Positions 24,760 through 34,410 of a stretch of 64,000 nt of DNA are shown piece by piece (the stretch's first letter is position 1; the number at the start of each line of letters is the position of its first letter). Below the pieces are notes generated by a model that did not search any database, was not told the origin of the DNA, and saw only the letters and a program-made list of their open reading frames with translations. A program made the translations under genes and the position numbers. This DNA is from Bradyrhizobium sp. WSM3983 (GTDB taxonomy: Bacteria; Pseudomonadota; Alphaproteobacteria; Rhizobiales; Xanthobacteraceae): NCBI RefSeq assembly GCF_000473045.1, contig NZ_AXAY01000023.1:62001-126000 (forward strand). The letters are read 5' to 3'.

Positions 24760-27700
24760 ACGCCCCACCATCTGCACACCTGGAGATCCGCCCATTGGAC
24801 CAACTGTCCCGAAGCTCTGGATTGGGCCCTGATGCCAACAAGGGTCTGGAAATCCTTTGGCAGGACGTGGAACGCGTGTTCTGTCGCGGGTGGCGGCTGG
24901 GCGACGATGGGAAGGTGCGAGCTGCGCTGGTGGTGCTGCCTGCTGGGGAGCATCCATCTCCCAGCATCCTCGCACGCTTCGCTCATGAATGCGCATTGAA
25001 GGATGAGCTCGACGAGACTTGGGCCGTGCCGCCACTGGAGCTGTTGAACGAGAGCGCCTCAATCATGTTGATGCTCGACGACTCCCGCAGTGAGCCGCTC
25101 GAGCGGCTGACCGGGGCGCCCATGGAGATCAATAGCTTCCTGCAACTCGCTATCGGAATCGCTGCGGCGTTAGGCAAGGCTCACCAGCGCGGCTTGGTTC
25201 ACAAGGATATCAAGCCGAGCAACATCATGGTCGACCGCTCGATCGGCAAAGTCCGGCTCACTGGTTTCGGCATCGCCTCACGGCTTCCTCGCGAGCGACA
25301 GTCGCTCGATCCCCCTGAGACCATCGCCGGCACGTTGGCCTATATGGCGCCTGAGCAGACCGGACGCATGAACCGCTCCATCGATTCCCGTAGCGATCTC
25401 TATTCGCTTGGTGTCACGCTCTACCAGATGCTTACCGGCGCCTTGCCATTTTCCGCCGCCGACCCAATGGAATGGGTGCACTGTCACATCGCCAGAAAGC
25501 CGGTGTCGCCGGGCGAGCGGCTGGAGAGTCTTCCTGCTCCGCTCTCGCAGATCGTCATGAAGCTGCTCGCCAAGACCGCCGAAGATCGCTACCAGACCGC
25601 TGCTGGTCTTGGGCGTGATTTGCAACGCTGTCTCGGCATGTGGGAGCGGGCTCGCCACATTGAGGATTTTCCGCTCTGCGAACACGATATGCCGGACCGG
25701 CTGTTGATTCCGGAGAAGCTGTACGGACGGGAGCGCGAGGTCGATACCTTGGTTGCAGCGTTCGATCGGATCATCAAAAGCGGCGCGCCGGAATTGGTGC
25801 TGGTGTCCGGCTATTCCGGCATAGGCAAGTCTTCCGTCGTCAATGAACTGCAGAAGGTGCTTGTCCCGCCGCGTGGGCTCTTTGCAGCCGGCAAGTTCGA
25901 CCAGTACAAACGCGACATTCCGTATTCGACGCTGGTGCAGGCTTTTCAGAGCCTTGTGCGGCCTCTTCTCGGCAAGAGCGATATCGAGCTGGCGAGCTGG
26001 CGAGGTGCGTTTCTGGAGGCACTGGAGCCGAATGCAGGGCTCATAACCGAGTTAATCCCCGAACTGAAGCTCATCATCGGTGATCCGCCGCCGGTCCCTG
26101 AACTGGCGCCACAGCAGGCCCTGAGCCGCTTTCAGTCGGTGTTCCGACGCTTCATCGGCGTATTTGCCCGACCGGAACATCCGCTGGCTTTGTTTCTTGA
26201 CGATTTGCAGTGGCTCGACGCGGCGACACTCGACCTGTTGGAGGATCTGTTGGGCCGACCGGAGCTGCAACACCTCATGCTGATCGGCGCTTACCGGGAC
26301 AATGAGGTCGACGCCGCCCACCCGCTAAGGCGAAAGCTTGAAGCAATGAGGCACGTTGGCGCGAAGGTAGAGGAGATCGCGCTTGCGCCGCTTGCCCGGG
26401 AGCATCTTGAGCAGATTGTCGCGGACGCCCTTCGCTGTGAGTCGGTACGCGCCGCAGACCTCGCGGAACTTCTATACCAGAAGACTGCCGGCAATCCGTT
26501 CTACGTGATTCAATTTCTTTGCTCGCTCGCGGAAGAGGACTTGCTCCGCCTGGATCACGAGGCGGCGACTTGGTGCTGGGAGCTCGATCGCATACGCGCC
26601 AAAGGCTACACCGACAATGTCGTGGAGCTCATGGTCGCCAAGCTCACCCGCCTGCCGGCCGAAACTCAGCGGGCCTTGCAGCAATTCGCCTGCCTCGGCA
26701 ACGTTGCTGCGAGCGCGCTGCTTTCGACCGTTCTCGGGAGCTCCGAGGAACGCCTGCACGGGGCGCTATGGCCGGCGGCCCGCCTGGAGTTGGTTGTGCG
26801 TCTCGAAGGCTCCTACAAATTTATCCATGACCGGGTGCAGGAGGCCGCCTATTCACTGATCCCGGAGCCACTACGCGCCGAGGCACATCTCCGGATAGGT
26901 CGTCTGCTCGTGGCTCAAACGCCTCCCGAGAGACGTGAGGAGGCGATCTTTGAGATCGTTGGTCAGCTCAACCGCGGCGCCGCGCTGATCTCCGTGCAAG
27001 AGGAGCGGGACGAGCTCGCCGCGCTCGACCTGATCGCCGGCAGGCGTGCAAAGGGGGCGACCGCCTACGACTCGGCGCTCATCTATCTCAATGCCGGTGT
27101 GGCTCTGTTGGCGAAGGATAGCTGGGAGCGCAGGCATGAGCTTGCCTTCACGCTGGAGCTGAATCGGGCGGAATGCGAATTTTTGACCGGCCAATTGTCC
27201 GCCGCAGACGGGCGATTGGCGGCGCTGTCGAGTCGGGCGACGACAACGGTCGAACAAGCCCTCGTCGCGTGCTTGCGCATAGATGTCTGCACGGCCCTCG
27301 ATCAGAGCGAGCGGGCGGTGCTCGTCTGTCTGGACTACCTCCGGCATGTCGGGATCGAGTGGTCGCCCCATCCGCAGGACGAGGAAGCACACCGCGAGTA
27401 TGAGCGGATTTGGTCACAACTCGGAGGCAGCGTGATTGAGGAAGTTATCAATCTGCCAGTCATGACCGACCCGGCGGCCCTCGCGACAGTCGACGTTCTG
27501 AGCAAGATCTTCCCGTCAGCCTTGATTACGGACGTGAATTTGGCTTCCCTCTCGGTCTGCAAGGCGGTTGGTCTCAGCCTCGAGCAGGGCAACTGCGATG
27601 CTTCGTGTCTGACATATGTATGGTTCGCCAGGATCGCCGGACCCCGCTTCGGCGACTACGAGGCGGGATTTCGCTTTGGGCAGCTCGGCTACGAACTGGT

Positions 27701-30700
27701 CGAACGACGCCAGCTAAGGCGCTTCGAGGCGAGCACATACCTTTGCTTCTCGGTTTACGTTGTTCCCTGGATGAAACACGTGCGGGAATGCCGTGATCTG
27801 CTTCGCCGCGCTTTCGAGGCGGCGAACCGGATCGGAGATCTCATGTATGCGGGCTACACGTGCAACAATCTCAACTCGGTCCTTCTCTTTGCAGGCGAAC
27901 CGCTGCTGGAGGTGCAAAGCGAAGCCGAAAATAGCCTCGCGTTCGCAGGGAAGGCGCGGTTCGGCCCGGTCATTGACTACATCATACCGCAACTCGCGCT
28001 GATTCGGATGCTTCGTGGTCTAACGCCAGAATTCGGCTGCTTTGACGACGGGCAGTTCGATGAACTTCGCTTCGAAGACTATTTGTCCCGCAATCCGGCC
28101 TTGGCGCTCGCTGCGTGCTGGTATTGGATCCGAAAATTGCAGGCGCGCTATATAGCTGGCGACTTCGTGACGGCCATCGATGCCGCATCGAAGGCGCAAC
28201 GGCTGCTTTGGACCTCCTCCTCGTTCTTTGAGGAAGCCGAATTTCACTTTTACGGCGCGCTGGCCAAAGCCGCCTATCGCGATTCCGGATCGGCCGACGA
28301 ACGGGCGCAGCACATAGCCGCCGTGGCTGCACATCACAAGCAGCTGCGGGTCTGGGCCGAGAACTGCCCGGAGAACTTCGAGAACCGCGCAGCGCTTGTG
28401 GGCGCGGAGCTTGCGCGCCTCGAGGGCCGCAAGCTGGATGCCGAGCACCTCTACGAAGAGGCAATTCAGTCGGCGCGCGCCAACGGATTTGTACACACTG
28501 AGGCGCTCGCCAATGAACTCGCCGCCCGCTTCTACGCGACGCGCGGTTTTGAGAAGATTTCCCGTGTGTATTTGCAGGACGCCCGCTACTGCTTCCTGCG
28601 TTGGGGAGCAGGCGGCAAGGTGCGGCAGCTCGACGAGCTCCATCCGCAGCTCGGTAAGCAGGAGCCGGTGCCCATCTCGACGGGCACGATCGCGACGCCG
28701 GTCGAACACCTTGACCTCACGACCGTGATCAAGGTTTCGCAGGCCGTCTCGGGCGAGATCGTTCTCGAGAAAATGCTCGATACGCTCATGCGCACCGCGC
28801 TCGCGCAAGCGGGTGCCGAGCGTGGCCTGTTGATCCTGTCACGCGCTGCCGAGCAATGGATCGCGGCAGAAGCAACGACCTCGGGCGAGACGATCCTCGT
28901 TGAGATTCGCGATGCACCCGTAACCGCATCTGTGCTGCCGGAGACGGTTCTTCACTACGTCCTGCGCACCCGCGAGAGCGTCATTATCGACGACGCCGCG
29001 ATTCAACCTTCGTTTCTTGCGGACCCCTACATCCGTCAGCGCAAGGCACGTTCCATTCTCTGTTTGCCCTTGATCAACCAGGCCAAGCTCAGCGGGGTAC
29101 TCTATCTGGAAAACAACCTCGCGCCCCGCGTCTTTGCGCCGGCCCGGATTGCAGTACTGAAGCTGCTCGCCTCGCAAGCGGCCGTCTCGCTGGAAAACAC
29201 GCGGCTGTACCGCGACCTTGAGCTGCGCGAGGCGAAGATCCGGCGCTTGGTTGAGGCCAACATTATCGGAATCTGCATTTCGACGCGGGATGGCGGCATC
29301 ATCGAGGCAAATGATGCGTTTCTGAGGATCGTCGGGTATGACCGCGAGGATCTCGTCGCGGGTCGTGTGCAATGGATGGATCTAACAGCACCCGAATCAC
29401 TCGACCGAACCGCACTGGCGCTTGCTGAACTTGACAGTACCGGGACCATCCAGCCCTTCGAGAAGGAGTATTTTCGTAAAGATGGCAGCCGCGTCGCCGT
29501 CCTGGTGGGTGTGGCTGCGTTTGATGAAGAACGATACCAGCTCGTCGCCTTCGTGCTCGATCTGACCGAACGCAAGCGGTCCGAGCAGGAGCTGCGTGAG
29601 AGTGAGGAGCGGTTTCGCACACTCGTGCAATTCTCGTTCGATGCATACTGGGAGACCGACGCGCAGCATCGCTTTATTCGCCAGGAATTCGCCCAAAGCG
29701 TTAGCGATGCGCCGGCGACGGGCTCCGAACTCGGCAAGACGCGGTGGGAAGTGCCTCACTTGGAGCCCGATGAAGATGCGTGGCGCAAGCATCGGGACAC
29801 GCTCGATGCCCACCAGCCGTTCCGTGATTTCGAGGTCGCGCGTCCCACGCCTCACGGCGGCAAGCGCTATGTATCCGTTTCGGGACTGCCGGTCTTTGAC
29901 GAGGCGGGACGCTTTATCGGGTACCGCGGTGTCGGTCGGCACATTACTGAGCGAAAGCGTGCGGAGGCCGAAGCCCGCGAGAGCGATCGCCGAAATCGCG
30001 AAATGCAGATGGAATTGGCCCACGCCAACCGCGTCGCGACAATGGGACATCTCACAGCCTCCATTGCTCACGAAGTGAAGCAGCCGATCGCCGCGACCAT
30101 GACCAATGCGCAGGCCGCATTGCGCTTTCTTGATGGTCCGATGATGGATATTGATGAAGTACGACAGATCCTCCACGACATCGTGAGAGATGGAGCTCGT
30201 GCGGGCGAGGTCATCAGCCACATCCGCGATCTCGTCAAGAAGGCCCCACCTCGGCGGGATCGCTGGGAGGTCAATGGGGCAATTCGCGAGGTCGTTGAGC
30301 TCACCCGGGGCGAGACGGCCAAGAACAGCGTCTCTGTGCATACAAACCTCACGGACGGGCTGCCGTTGGTGGAGGGGGATAGGGTCCAACTGCAGCAGGT
30401 GCTCCTGAACTTGATCATCAATGCGATCGAAGCCATGAGTGGCATCGGCGAGGGGCCGCGAGAATTGTTGATCAGCAGCGGGACCGCCAACTCAGGTGGC
30501 GTGCTTGTCACTGTTTGTGACTCCGGTCCGGGACTGGCATCAGCAGGTTTCGATCGTCTCTTCGAATCGTTCTACACGACCAAGCCGAGCGGTTTGGGGT
30601 TGGGACTCTCGATCTGCCGCTCGATCGTCGAAGCCCACGACGGACGTCTGTGGGCCAGCGCGAACGTTCCCCGAGGCGCCATTTTTCAGTTCACGGTACC

Positions 30701-30713
30701 CGCGGTGAAGTGA
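24756..30713 (+). CDS. Giant hybrid: Ser/Thr-kinase-like domain, AAA ATPase, GAF, two PAS, histidine kinase
   Basis: About 1985 residues. Order: Ser/Thr-kinase fold about 20-290 (HKDIKPSNIMV, MAPEQTGRMNRSIDSRSDLYSLGVTLYQ); predicted ATPase with Walker A GYSGIGKSS near 352 and Walker B LFLDDLQWLD near 480; a long helical region to about 1290; GAF about 1330-1490; PAS about 1500-1620 and 1625-1745; HisKA with phospho-His about 1772 (SIAHEVKQP) and an ATPase domain ending GLGLGLSICRSIVEAH. The DFG motif reads GFG (LTGFGIASRL) and the N-lobe has no clear catalytic Lys, so the Ser/Thr-kinase part is probably not catalytic. The start is uncertain: the TTG at 24756 overlaps the preceding stop (TTGA). 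This architecture is known from cyanobacteria and some proteobacteria as an ATP-binding sensor histidine kinase. Confidence 0.9.
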   Translation: MNAPPSAHLEIRPLDQLSRSSGLGPDANKGLEILWQDVERVFCRGWRLGDDGKVRAALVVLPAGEHPSPSILARFAHECALKDELDETWAVPPLELLNESASIMLMLDDSRSEPLERLTGAPMEINSFLQLAIGIAAALGKAHQRGLVHKDIKPSNIMVDRSIGKVRLTGFGIASRLPRERQSLDPPETIAGTLAYMAPEQTGRMNRSIDSRSDLYSLGVTLYQMLTGALPFSAADPMEWVHCHIARKPVSPGERLESLPAPLSQIVMKLLAKTAEDRYQTAAGLGRDLQRCLGMWERARHIEDFPLCEHDMPDRLLIPEKLYGREREVDTLVAAFDRIIKSGAPELVLVSGYSGIGKSSVVNELQKVLVPPRGLFAAGKFDQYKRDIPYSTLVQAFQSLVRPLLGKSDIELASWRGAFLEALEPNAGLITELIPELKLIIGDPPPVPELAPQQALSRFQSVFRRFIGVFARPEHPLALFLDDLQWLDAATLDLLEDLLGRPELQHLMLIGAYRDNEVDAAHPLRRKLEAMRHVGAKVEEIALAPLAREHLEQIVADALRCESVRAADLAELLYQKTAGNPFYVIQFLCSLAEEDLLRLDHEAATWCWELDRIRAKGYTDNVVELMVAKLTRLPAETQRALQQFACLGNVAASALLSTVLGSSEERLHGALWPAARLELVVRLEGSYKFIHDRVQEAAYSLIPEPLRAEAHLRIGRLLVAQTPPERREEAIFEIVGQLNRGAALISVQEERDELAALDLIAGRRAKGATAYDSALIYLNAGVALLAKDSWERRHELAFTLELNRAECEFLTGQLSAADGRLAALSSRATTTVEQALVACLRIDVCTALDQSERAVLVCLDYLRHVGIEWSPHPQDEEAHREYERIWSQLGGSVIEEVINLPVMTDPAALATVDVLSKIFPSALITDVNLASLSVCKAVGLSLEQGNCDASCLTYVWFARIAGPRFGDYEAGFRFGQLGYELVERRQLRRFEASTYLCFSVYVVPWMKHVRECRDLLRRAFEAANRIGDLMYAGYTCNNLNSVLLFAGEPLLEVQSEAENSLAFAGKARFGPVIDYIIPQLALIRMLRGLTPEFGCFDDGQFDELRFEDYLSRNPALALAACWYWIRKLQARYIAGDFVTAIDAASKAQRLLWTSSSFFEEAEFHFYGALAKAAYRDSGSADERAQHIAAVAAHHKQLRVWAENCPENFENRAALVGAELARLEGRKLDAEHLYEEAIQSARANGFVHTEALANELAARFYATRGFEKISRVYLQDARYCFLRWGAGGKVRQLDELHPQLGKQEPVPISTGTIATPVEHLDLTTVIKVSQAVSGEIVLEKMLDTLMRTALAQAGAERGLLILSRAAEQWIAAEATTSGETILVEIRDAPVTASVLPETVLHYVLRTRESVIIDDAAIQPSFLADPYIRQRKARSILCLPLINQAKLSGVLYLENNLAPRVFAPARIAVLKLLASQAAVSLENTRLYRDLELREAKIRRLVEANIIGICISTRDGGIIEANDAFLRIVGYDREDLVAGRVQWMDLTAPESLDRTALALAELDSTGTIQPFEKEYFRKDGSRVAVLVGVAAFDEERYQLVAFVLDLTERKRSEQELRESEERFRTLVQFSFDAYWETDAQHRFIRQEFAQSVSDAPATGSELGKTRWEVPHLEPDEDAWRKHRDTLDAHQPFRDFEVARPTPHGGKRYVSVSGLPVFDEAGRFIGYRGVGRHITERKRAEAEARESDRRNREMQMELAHANRVATMGHLTASIAHEVKQPIAATMTNAQAALRFLDGPMMDIDEVRQILHDIVRDGARAGEVISHIRDLVKKAPPRRDRWEVNGAIREVVELTRGETAKNSVSVHTNLTDGLPLVEGDRVQLQQVLLNLIINAIEAMSGIGEGPRELLISSGTANSGGVLVTVCDSGPGLASAGFDRLFESFYTTKPSGLGLGLSICRSIVEAHDGRLWASANVPRGAIFQFTVPAVK

Positions 30714-30863
30714 CGGTCGTGGCCGCGTTTTGACGTGCTCGCGCGCAAGCTCATCGCCAGCACCTGTGCAAGTTCAGGGGCGCCGTAATTGCTCGCGATG
30801 AGCGCCCGAGGCCCGGACGATCTTGATGTCAGCCGATGATCTGGCGAGGCGTTTCGGGAGCCG

Positions 30864-31547
30864 CTACTGCGTCGCAAAGCGGCTCGGCTCTGTAGGCAGA
30901 ATTCTTTCGTGCCGGTTTCTTGGAGGTTCGCAGCACGATGGGAACGTGAGGATCGATCTCGTTCCCGCCCTTCCAAACTGATGATCGAGCTTTCCGGCAA
31001 GAGTTTTGGCGAGTTCGCGGACGACGTTCAGGCCTCGGCCAGGCTGTATTGTGGCTGGAGCCGATCCGTTGTCGAGCACCCTGCATTCTACGAGCGGTCC
31101 CGCACGGCACAGCTCGACCCGAATCTCGCCGCTCCCGTTGGCAAAGGCGTGCCGCGCCGAGTTGGTTATGAGCTCGTAGACGATCAGACCCAGTCGCCAG
31201 CATTGGTCCGACTGCAATTGCATTGGCGACGTGGCGAGCACCAGCTTTATTTTCGCATGATCGAGCCTGGACCGGCGGATCGACGCGCATAGTTCCTCAA
31301 GGTACGCTGCTGCGTCCACGAAAGCGTGATATTCCGGCCTCTGCATGGCACGATGGACGTCGACAAACCTGTGAAGCAGTTCAGAGACCCTTGTCAGGGC
31401 GGTCTTGACCTCCTCGTTGTCGGAATGAACTGCAGCGTGAGCAACGACGCCGATCACACAGGCAAACTCGTTCTTGACCCTGTGGCTGAGCTCGTTCAGC
31501 AGCGTGAGTTCCTCCAGAAAAGGCAATTCCATAGCGGACTCGATCAT
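30864..31547 (-). CDS. HisKA_2/HWE-like cytosolic histidine kinase
   Basis: 227 residues from the ATG at 31547 (MIESAMELPF); an upstream in-frame start would add twelve residues. The phospho-His region reads LTLLNELSHRVKNEFACVIG, the H-R-x-K-N pattern of HisKA_2 kinases. The ATPase domain shows GLIVYELITNSARHAF (N box), VLDNG and GRGLNVVRELAKTLAGKL. There is no sensor domain, so it needs a partner for input. It is convergent with the giant kinase. A decayed copy lies at 23980-24228. Confidence 0.88.
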   Translation of the reverse strand: MIESAMELPFLEELTLLNELSHRVKNEFACVIGVVAHAAVHSDNEEVKTALTRVSELLHRFVDVHRAMQRPEYHAFVDAAAYLEELCASIRRSRLDHAKIKLVLATSPMQLQSDQCWRLGLIVYELITNSARHAFANGSGEIRVELCRAGPLVECRVLDNGSAPATIQPGRGLNVVRELAKTLAGKLDHQFGRAGTRSILTFPSCCEPPRNRHERILPTEPSRFATQ

Positions 31548-31967
31548 AACGAGCTCCCGACGCACAAGACGCCCGCACCCCATTCATCGAGGGACCGCTT
31601 CGCTGTACTCGCCGAACCGAGATCGTTCAGGCTGATGCGATTGCGCCCACACAAAACGCCGTTCATCGGCTTCTCCCGCTTCCTTGAAATTCGACCGATC
31701 TCTTCAGTCGCTGATCGTGATCAGCCTGAGTAGTAGCCGATTGAGCCGCGAAGTCCATTATACCCGGGGAGGCCGAATCGACACGTTTGTGTCGGAATCG
31801 AACCGACGTATCGGATATTGGAGAGCTCGCGAGCTTGCTCGTGAATAGGCCCGGGGGCCGGGTGGCTGATTGGCGCCGTCAGCCACTCCATCATTGATCC
31901 GCATGGAGGCTTTCCAGCTCGTCGATTCACACGCCATGGATCTGGATCGCTCTAACAGCGAGCCACC
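31548..31967. other. Intergenic stretch, about 420 bases, no gene seen
   Basis: A 69-codon minus-strand frame crosses the middle but has no start context or family likeness. It includes GTCGG-TTCGATT-CCGAC (minus strand, 31791-31807), which resembles a tRNA T-arm, but no matching acceptor or anticodon stem is found. A short palindrome (AGCTCGCGAGCT) lies near 31823. Confidence 0.5.
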
Positions 31968-32309
31968 TTACGCCGTGTACTCGACCTGTTCGGCGAGCCG
32001 GCGCGCGTCTTGCAGCCGAGTTCCGCCAGCTCCGTCAATGAGGCCTCCGGTTGGTCGGTGACGAACGATTGCTGGCGCGGTATCACCGTGAGATGAAGCC
32101 AACTCCTCGATCCGCCTTTCAAATATCTTCCGCACCAACTGAATCCCATTCGACACGCCCATTTTCCGATAGACGCTGAGCTTGTGGTCCTCGATCGTTC
32201 GGGGACTGAGCCCTAGTTGCCTTGCAATCGCTTTGTTGCCCAACCCTTCCATGACGAGGTCGCAGACCGCTTGCTGCTGCTTCGTCAAGACGCTTGAATA
32301 TCTGCGCAT
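31968..32309 (-). CDS. Small LuxR-type HTH regulator without receiver
   Basis: 113 residues from the ATG at 32309, which has a strong GGGAGGTGAT upstream. The HTH lies at about residues 8-65: LTKQQQAVCDLVMEGLGNKAIARQLGLSPRTIEDHKLSVYRKMGV. The tail of about 45 residues is low in structure. It has neither a receiver nor an autoinducer domain, so regulation would be by amount or partner. It lies on the left flank of the integrase region and may belong to the element. Confidence 0.8.
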   Translation of the reverse strand: MRRYSSVLTKQQQAVCDLVMEGLGNKAIARQLGLSPRTIEDHKLSVYRKMGVSNGIQLVRKIFERRIEELASSHGDTAPAIVRHRPTGGLIDGAGGTRLQDARRLAEQVEYTA

Positions 32310-32392
32310 ATCACCTCCCTTGCTTCGCAATCCTCGCAAACCGGCAATTGCCGATGGTCATGTCCCCGCTCTGATGGGCGGGTGAGCGTAGA

Positions 32393-32821
32393 CTATGCCC
32401 GTATGTGCAGTGGGGCTTGAACTGGAAACGGCTGTGCCACGGATAGCGCAGCATGTTCATCGGATTCCAAAGCGATCTTTTGTGCAAGCATGACGTCGCC
32501 AGCGACCAGCGGTCCCCGAGGAACAAAACACCAGCCGACCACCGGACAGTCTTCTTCGCTGATTTCAACGACGTTCGCTGCCCGGCCGTAACGGATGCGG
32601 TATCGCTTCCCGGTGTCGCAGCCGATAACGTCAAACCATTTGTTGGCATCAAATTGCGCGCACTGCTCAGGCGACAGCCATTCTCGCAGAAGCATCGTGC
32701 CGCGGCCCTCGCGATCGTCCTCGCCGGTTAGGGCGCGGCTTAGGGCGACGCAGCGGTCGCGGAAGGCCCGCCCAACCGTCCAAGGCATGCGTATAGCCGT
32801 GAGAAGCTTATTGGCGAACAT
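32393..32821 (-). CDS. Conserved hypothetical protein (Bradyrhizobium type)
   Basis: 142 residues, no signal or membrane segment. The core from about residue 45 reads LREWLSPEQCAQFDANKWFDVIGCDTGKRYRIRYG and VVGWCFVPRGPLVAGDVMLAQKIALE, a pattern I recognise from uncharacterised Bradyrhizobium proteins. An internal ATG at 32695 is an alternative start. It begins 12 bases after the small gene at 32834-33055, probably one operon. No function is known to me. Confidence 0.7.
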   Translation of the reverse strand: MFANKLLTAIRMPWTVGRAFRDRCVALSRALTGEDDREGRGTMLLREWLSPEQCAQFDANKWFDVIGCDTGKRYRIRYGRAANVVEISEEDCPVVGWCFVPRGPLVAGDVMLAQKIALESDEHAALSVAQPFPVQAPLHIRA

Positions 32822-32833
32822 GTTCCGCCGCCG

Positions 32834-33055
32834 TTAGCCGCCGACAAGTCGCGGGTAGAACAGCGTCTCTTGCGCAGTCGGATCAAACGAGCGTGTAATC
32901 CTGACTTCGCCGGCCGGGCCGCGAACAGCGGGCGTAGATCCCTTGCCGACAAGCGACTTGAACCGTTCTTCTGCTTTGGCGAGCGCCTCAACGTCGTTCG
33001 CGTCGAAGACGTGACGGGTATCGCCCGTGTGATCCATTACAATCTGCGTCGGCAT
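32834..33055 (-). CDS. Small conserved hypothetical protein
   Basis: 73 residues from the ATG at 33055 (MPTQIVMDHTGDTRHVFD); the longer open frame upstream has no likeness. Features: VEALAKAEERFKSLVGKG, then AGEVRITRSFDPTAQETLFYPRLVGG. I recall similar short proteins in Bradyrhizobium, often near mobile regions. Probably translated with 32393-32821. Function unknown. Confidence 0.68.
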   Translation of the reverse strand: MPTQIVMDHTGDTRHVFDANDVEALAKAEERFKSLVGKGSTPAVRGPAGEVRITRSFDPTAQETLFYPRLVGG

Positions 33056-33552
33056 GCGCGGCTCCTGGAGTTTGCAGCCCCAGGGTAGCCTAGCCATCTG
33101 GCCGCGAATGGCTTGACCAGAATTAAGTCGACTTAGCAAAAATTGCGCCAAAGGCCGGCTCGGGAATTGGGTTCGCGCCAATCCCACAGGCCGTCGAAAA
33201 CCGCGAAGCGATCAGAAGTTTGAAGCAATCGCGGACCAAAAGCCACAATGGCTCTAAGCCAATGCATATCGTTGACGCTACGTACATCGGGTGGGCTGCA
33301 CTCTGCTGATGAAACGGATCAAGATGTTGCTACTCGTCCGCACTCTCCGTGAGATCATCCGCGACGGCGGGAGTGACGATTGTCGGTTATCTCTCTATGC
33401 TGCCGGAGGTCCCGTAGGGAAGAAATCGGACTGGAGGAAAACCTCCAGCCCGACTTGCACGAATTACAGGCGAGCACCGTTGTGGCCAATGCACCTTATC
33501 GAAGGCCACCGGTTGATTTTGATGGCCGATCGGTGGCCCCGATCCGAACGTA
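33056..33552. other. Intergenic stretch, about 500 bases
   Basis: No gene is supported. It contains the minus-strand hairpin listed at 33431-33448, which is downstream of the small secreted protein at 33553. Confidence 0.5.
33431..33448 (-). terminator. Hairpin downstream of the secreted-protein gene
   Basis: Perfect 7-base stem CTGGAGG/CCTCCAG with a 4-base loop, extended by imperfect GG/CC pairing. On the minus strand it is followed by a weak T-rich run (ATTTCTTC). It lies about 105 bases after the stop of the gene at 33553, in the same place as the hairpin below the paralogue at 54651. Confidence 0.5.
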
Positions 33553-33792
33553 TCAATACTCGCCGGGTCCTGGTTCGCAGGGGACATTGTTTCCGGTCCA
33601 CGGCGCCGTCGCAAATGCGCCGACACGCGGTGCGGGATAGCAGGGACGGCCGCCCAGCACTGCGGCTGGCGAAGTGGAGGCATTCGCGCGTTCTGCGAAA
33701 TGCCGCAAAGCGATGTGATGCTCGCGGGCGATGGCAGGAGTCGAAAGCATGGCGACCGCGATCAGGCCGGTCGACAGGAGCGTCAGGTTCAT
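33553..33792 (-). CDS. Small secreted protein, paralogue of the one at 54651
   Basis: 79 residues: signal peptide MNLTLLSTGLIAVAMLSTPAIA, then a short mature part ending CYPAPRVGAFATAPWTGNNVPCEP. The protein at 54651-54896 has the same signal and the same tail pattern, with two Cys that could form a disulfide. Conservation is strongest in the signal and the last 25 residues; the middle differs. Function unknown; a cell-envelope role is possible. Confidence 0.8.
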   Translation of the reverse strand: MNLTLLSTGLIAVAMLSTPAIAREHHIALRHFAERANASTSPAAVLGGRPCYPAPRVGAFATAPWTGNNVPCEPGPGEY

Positions 33793-33795
33793 CAT

Positions 33796-34410
33796 GGAGG
33801 GTCTCCGCTTGTTGGTGGAAGCCGAAGGGGGCTTTGGCTTCTCGGAGACGGATGTCGTTCGTTGAGCCTGGTGCGCCAGTAAACTTAGCGTTAGCCGTCA
33901 AGCGCGCAATAATAATGCACGGCCTCAGCCGAATTCGCGAGGCCGCATGTCGCAGACTATGCCGGTCCGTTAGCGGTGTGGTGCCTACGAGGATCGCGAC
34001 GCTGTGGCTGTCACACGATGTCCTTGTGTCGACCGAGTGACCTTTGCCTTTCGGGGGCAACGGTCGACCCGAAGCTCTTGAGCGCGTTGGTGCACTGCGG
34101 CCCCGCTTTTTGCCGCGGCTGATCCTCGTTGCAAGGCCGTTTTCATTTGGAAATGGCCGCCAACCTATTGAGATTGTTAAGCCGTGTTTTCGACCGTTTT
34201 TTCCAAACGCGCGTTGAATTCCTTGAATAATCAAACTGATTTTGATTCCGCCATTCGAAGTCGGATCCGTCGCGACCCAAATAGGACCTAACGGGCTGAG
34301 TTAATTGGAAACAAAGCTCCGTTAAGACGCAGATCCTTGGACCGTTTGGAAAACGCCGCAACGTCAGGTCCCTGTGGGCTGAGAGTGGTGCGCGGCAAGA
34401 GTTTCGTTCT
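33796..34410. other. Intergenic stretch, about 615 bases
   Basis: Lower GC than its surroundings from about 34140 to 34330. Open frames here lack start sites and family features. No RNA or repeat was recognised. Confidence 0.5.

Noticed and set aside
31791..31807. tRNA-like T-arm (GTCGG-TTCGATT-CCGAC) on the minus strand
   Set aside because: The 7 bases after it do not pair with any segment at the right distance upstream, and no anticodon stem-loop is found, so it is not called a tRNA gene.
33291..34040. Plus-strand open frame of 249 codons
   Set aside because: Overlaps the real secreted-protein gene on the other strand; composition is basic and without domains.
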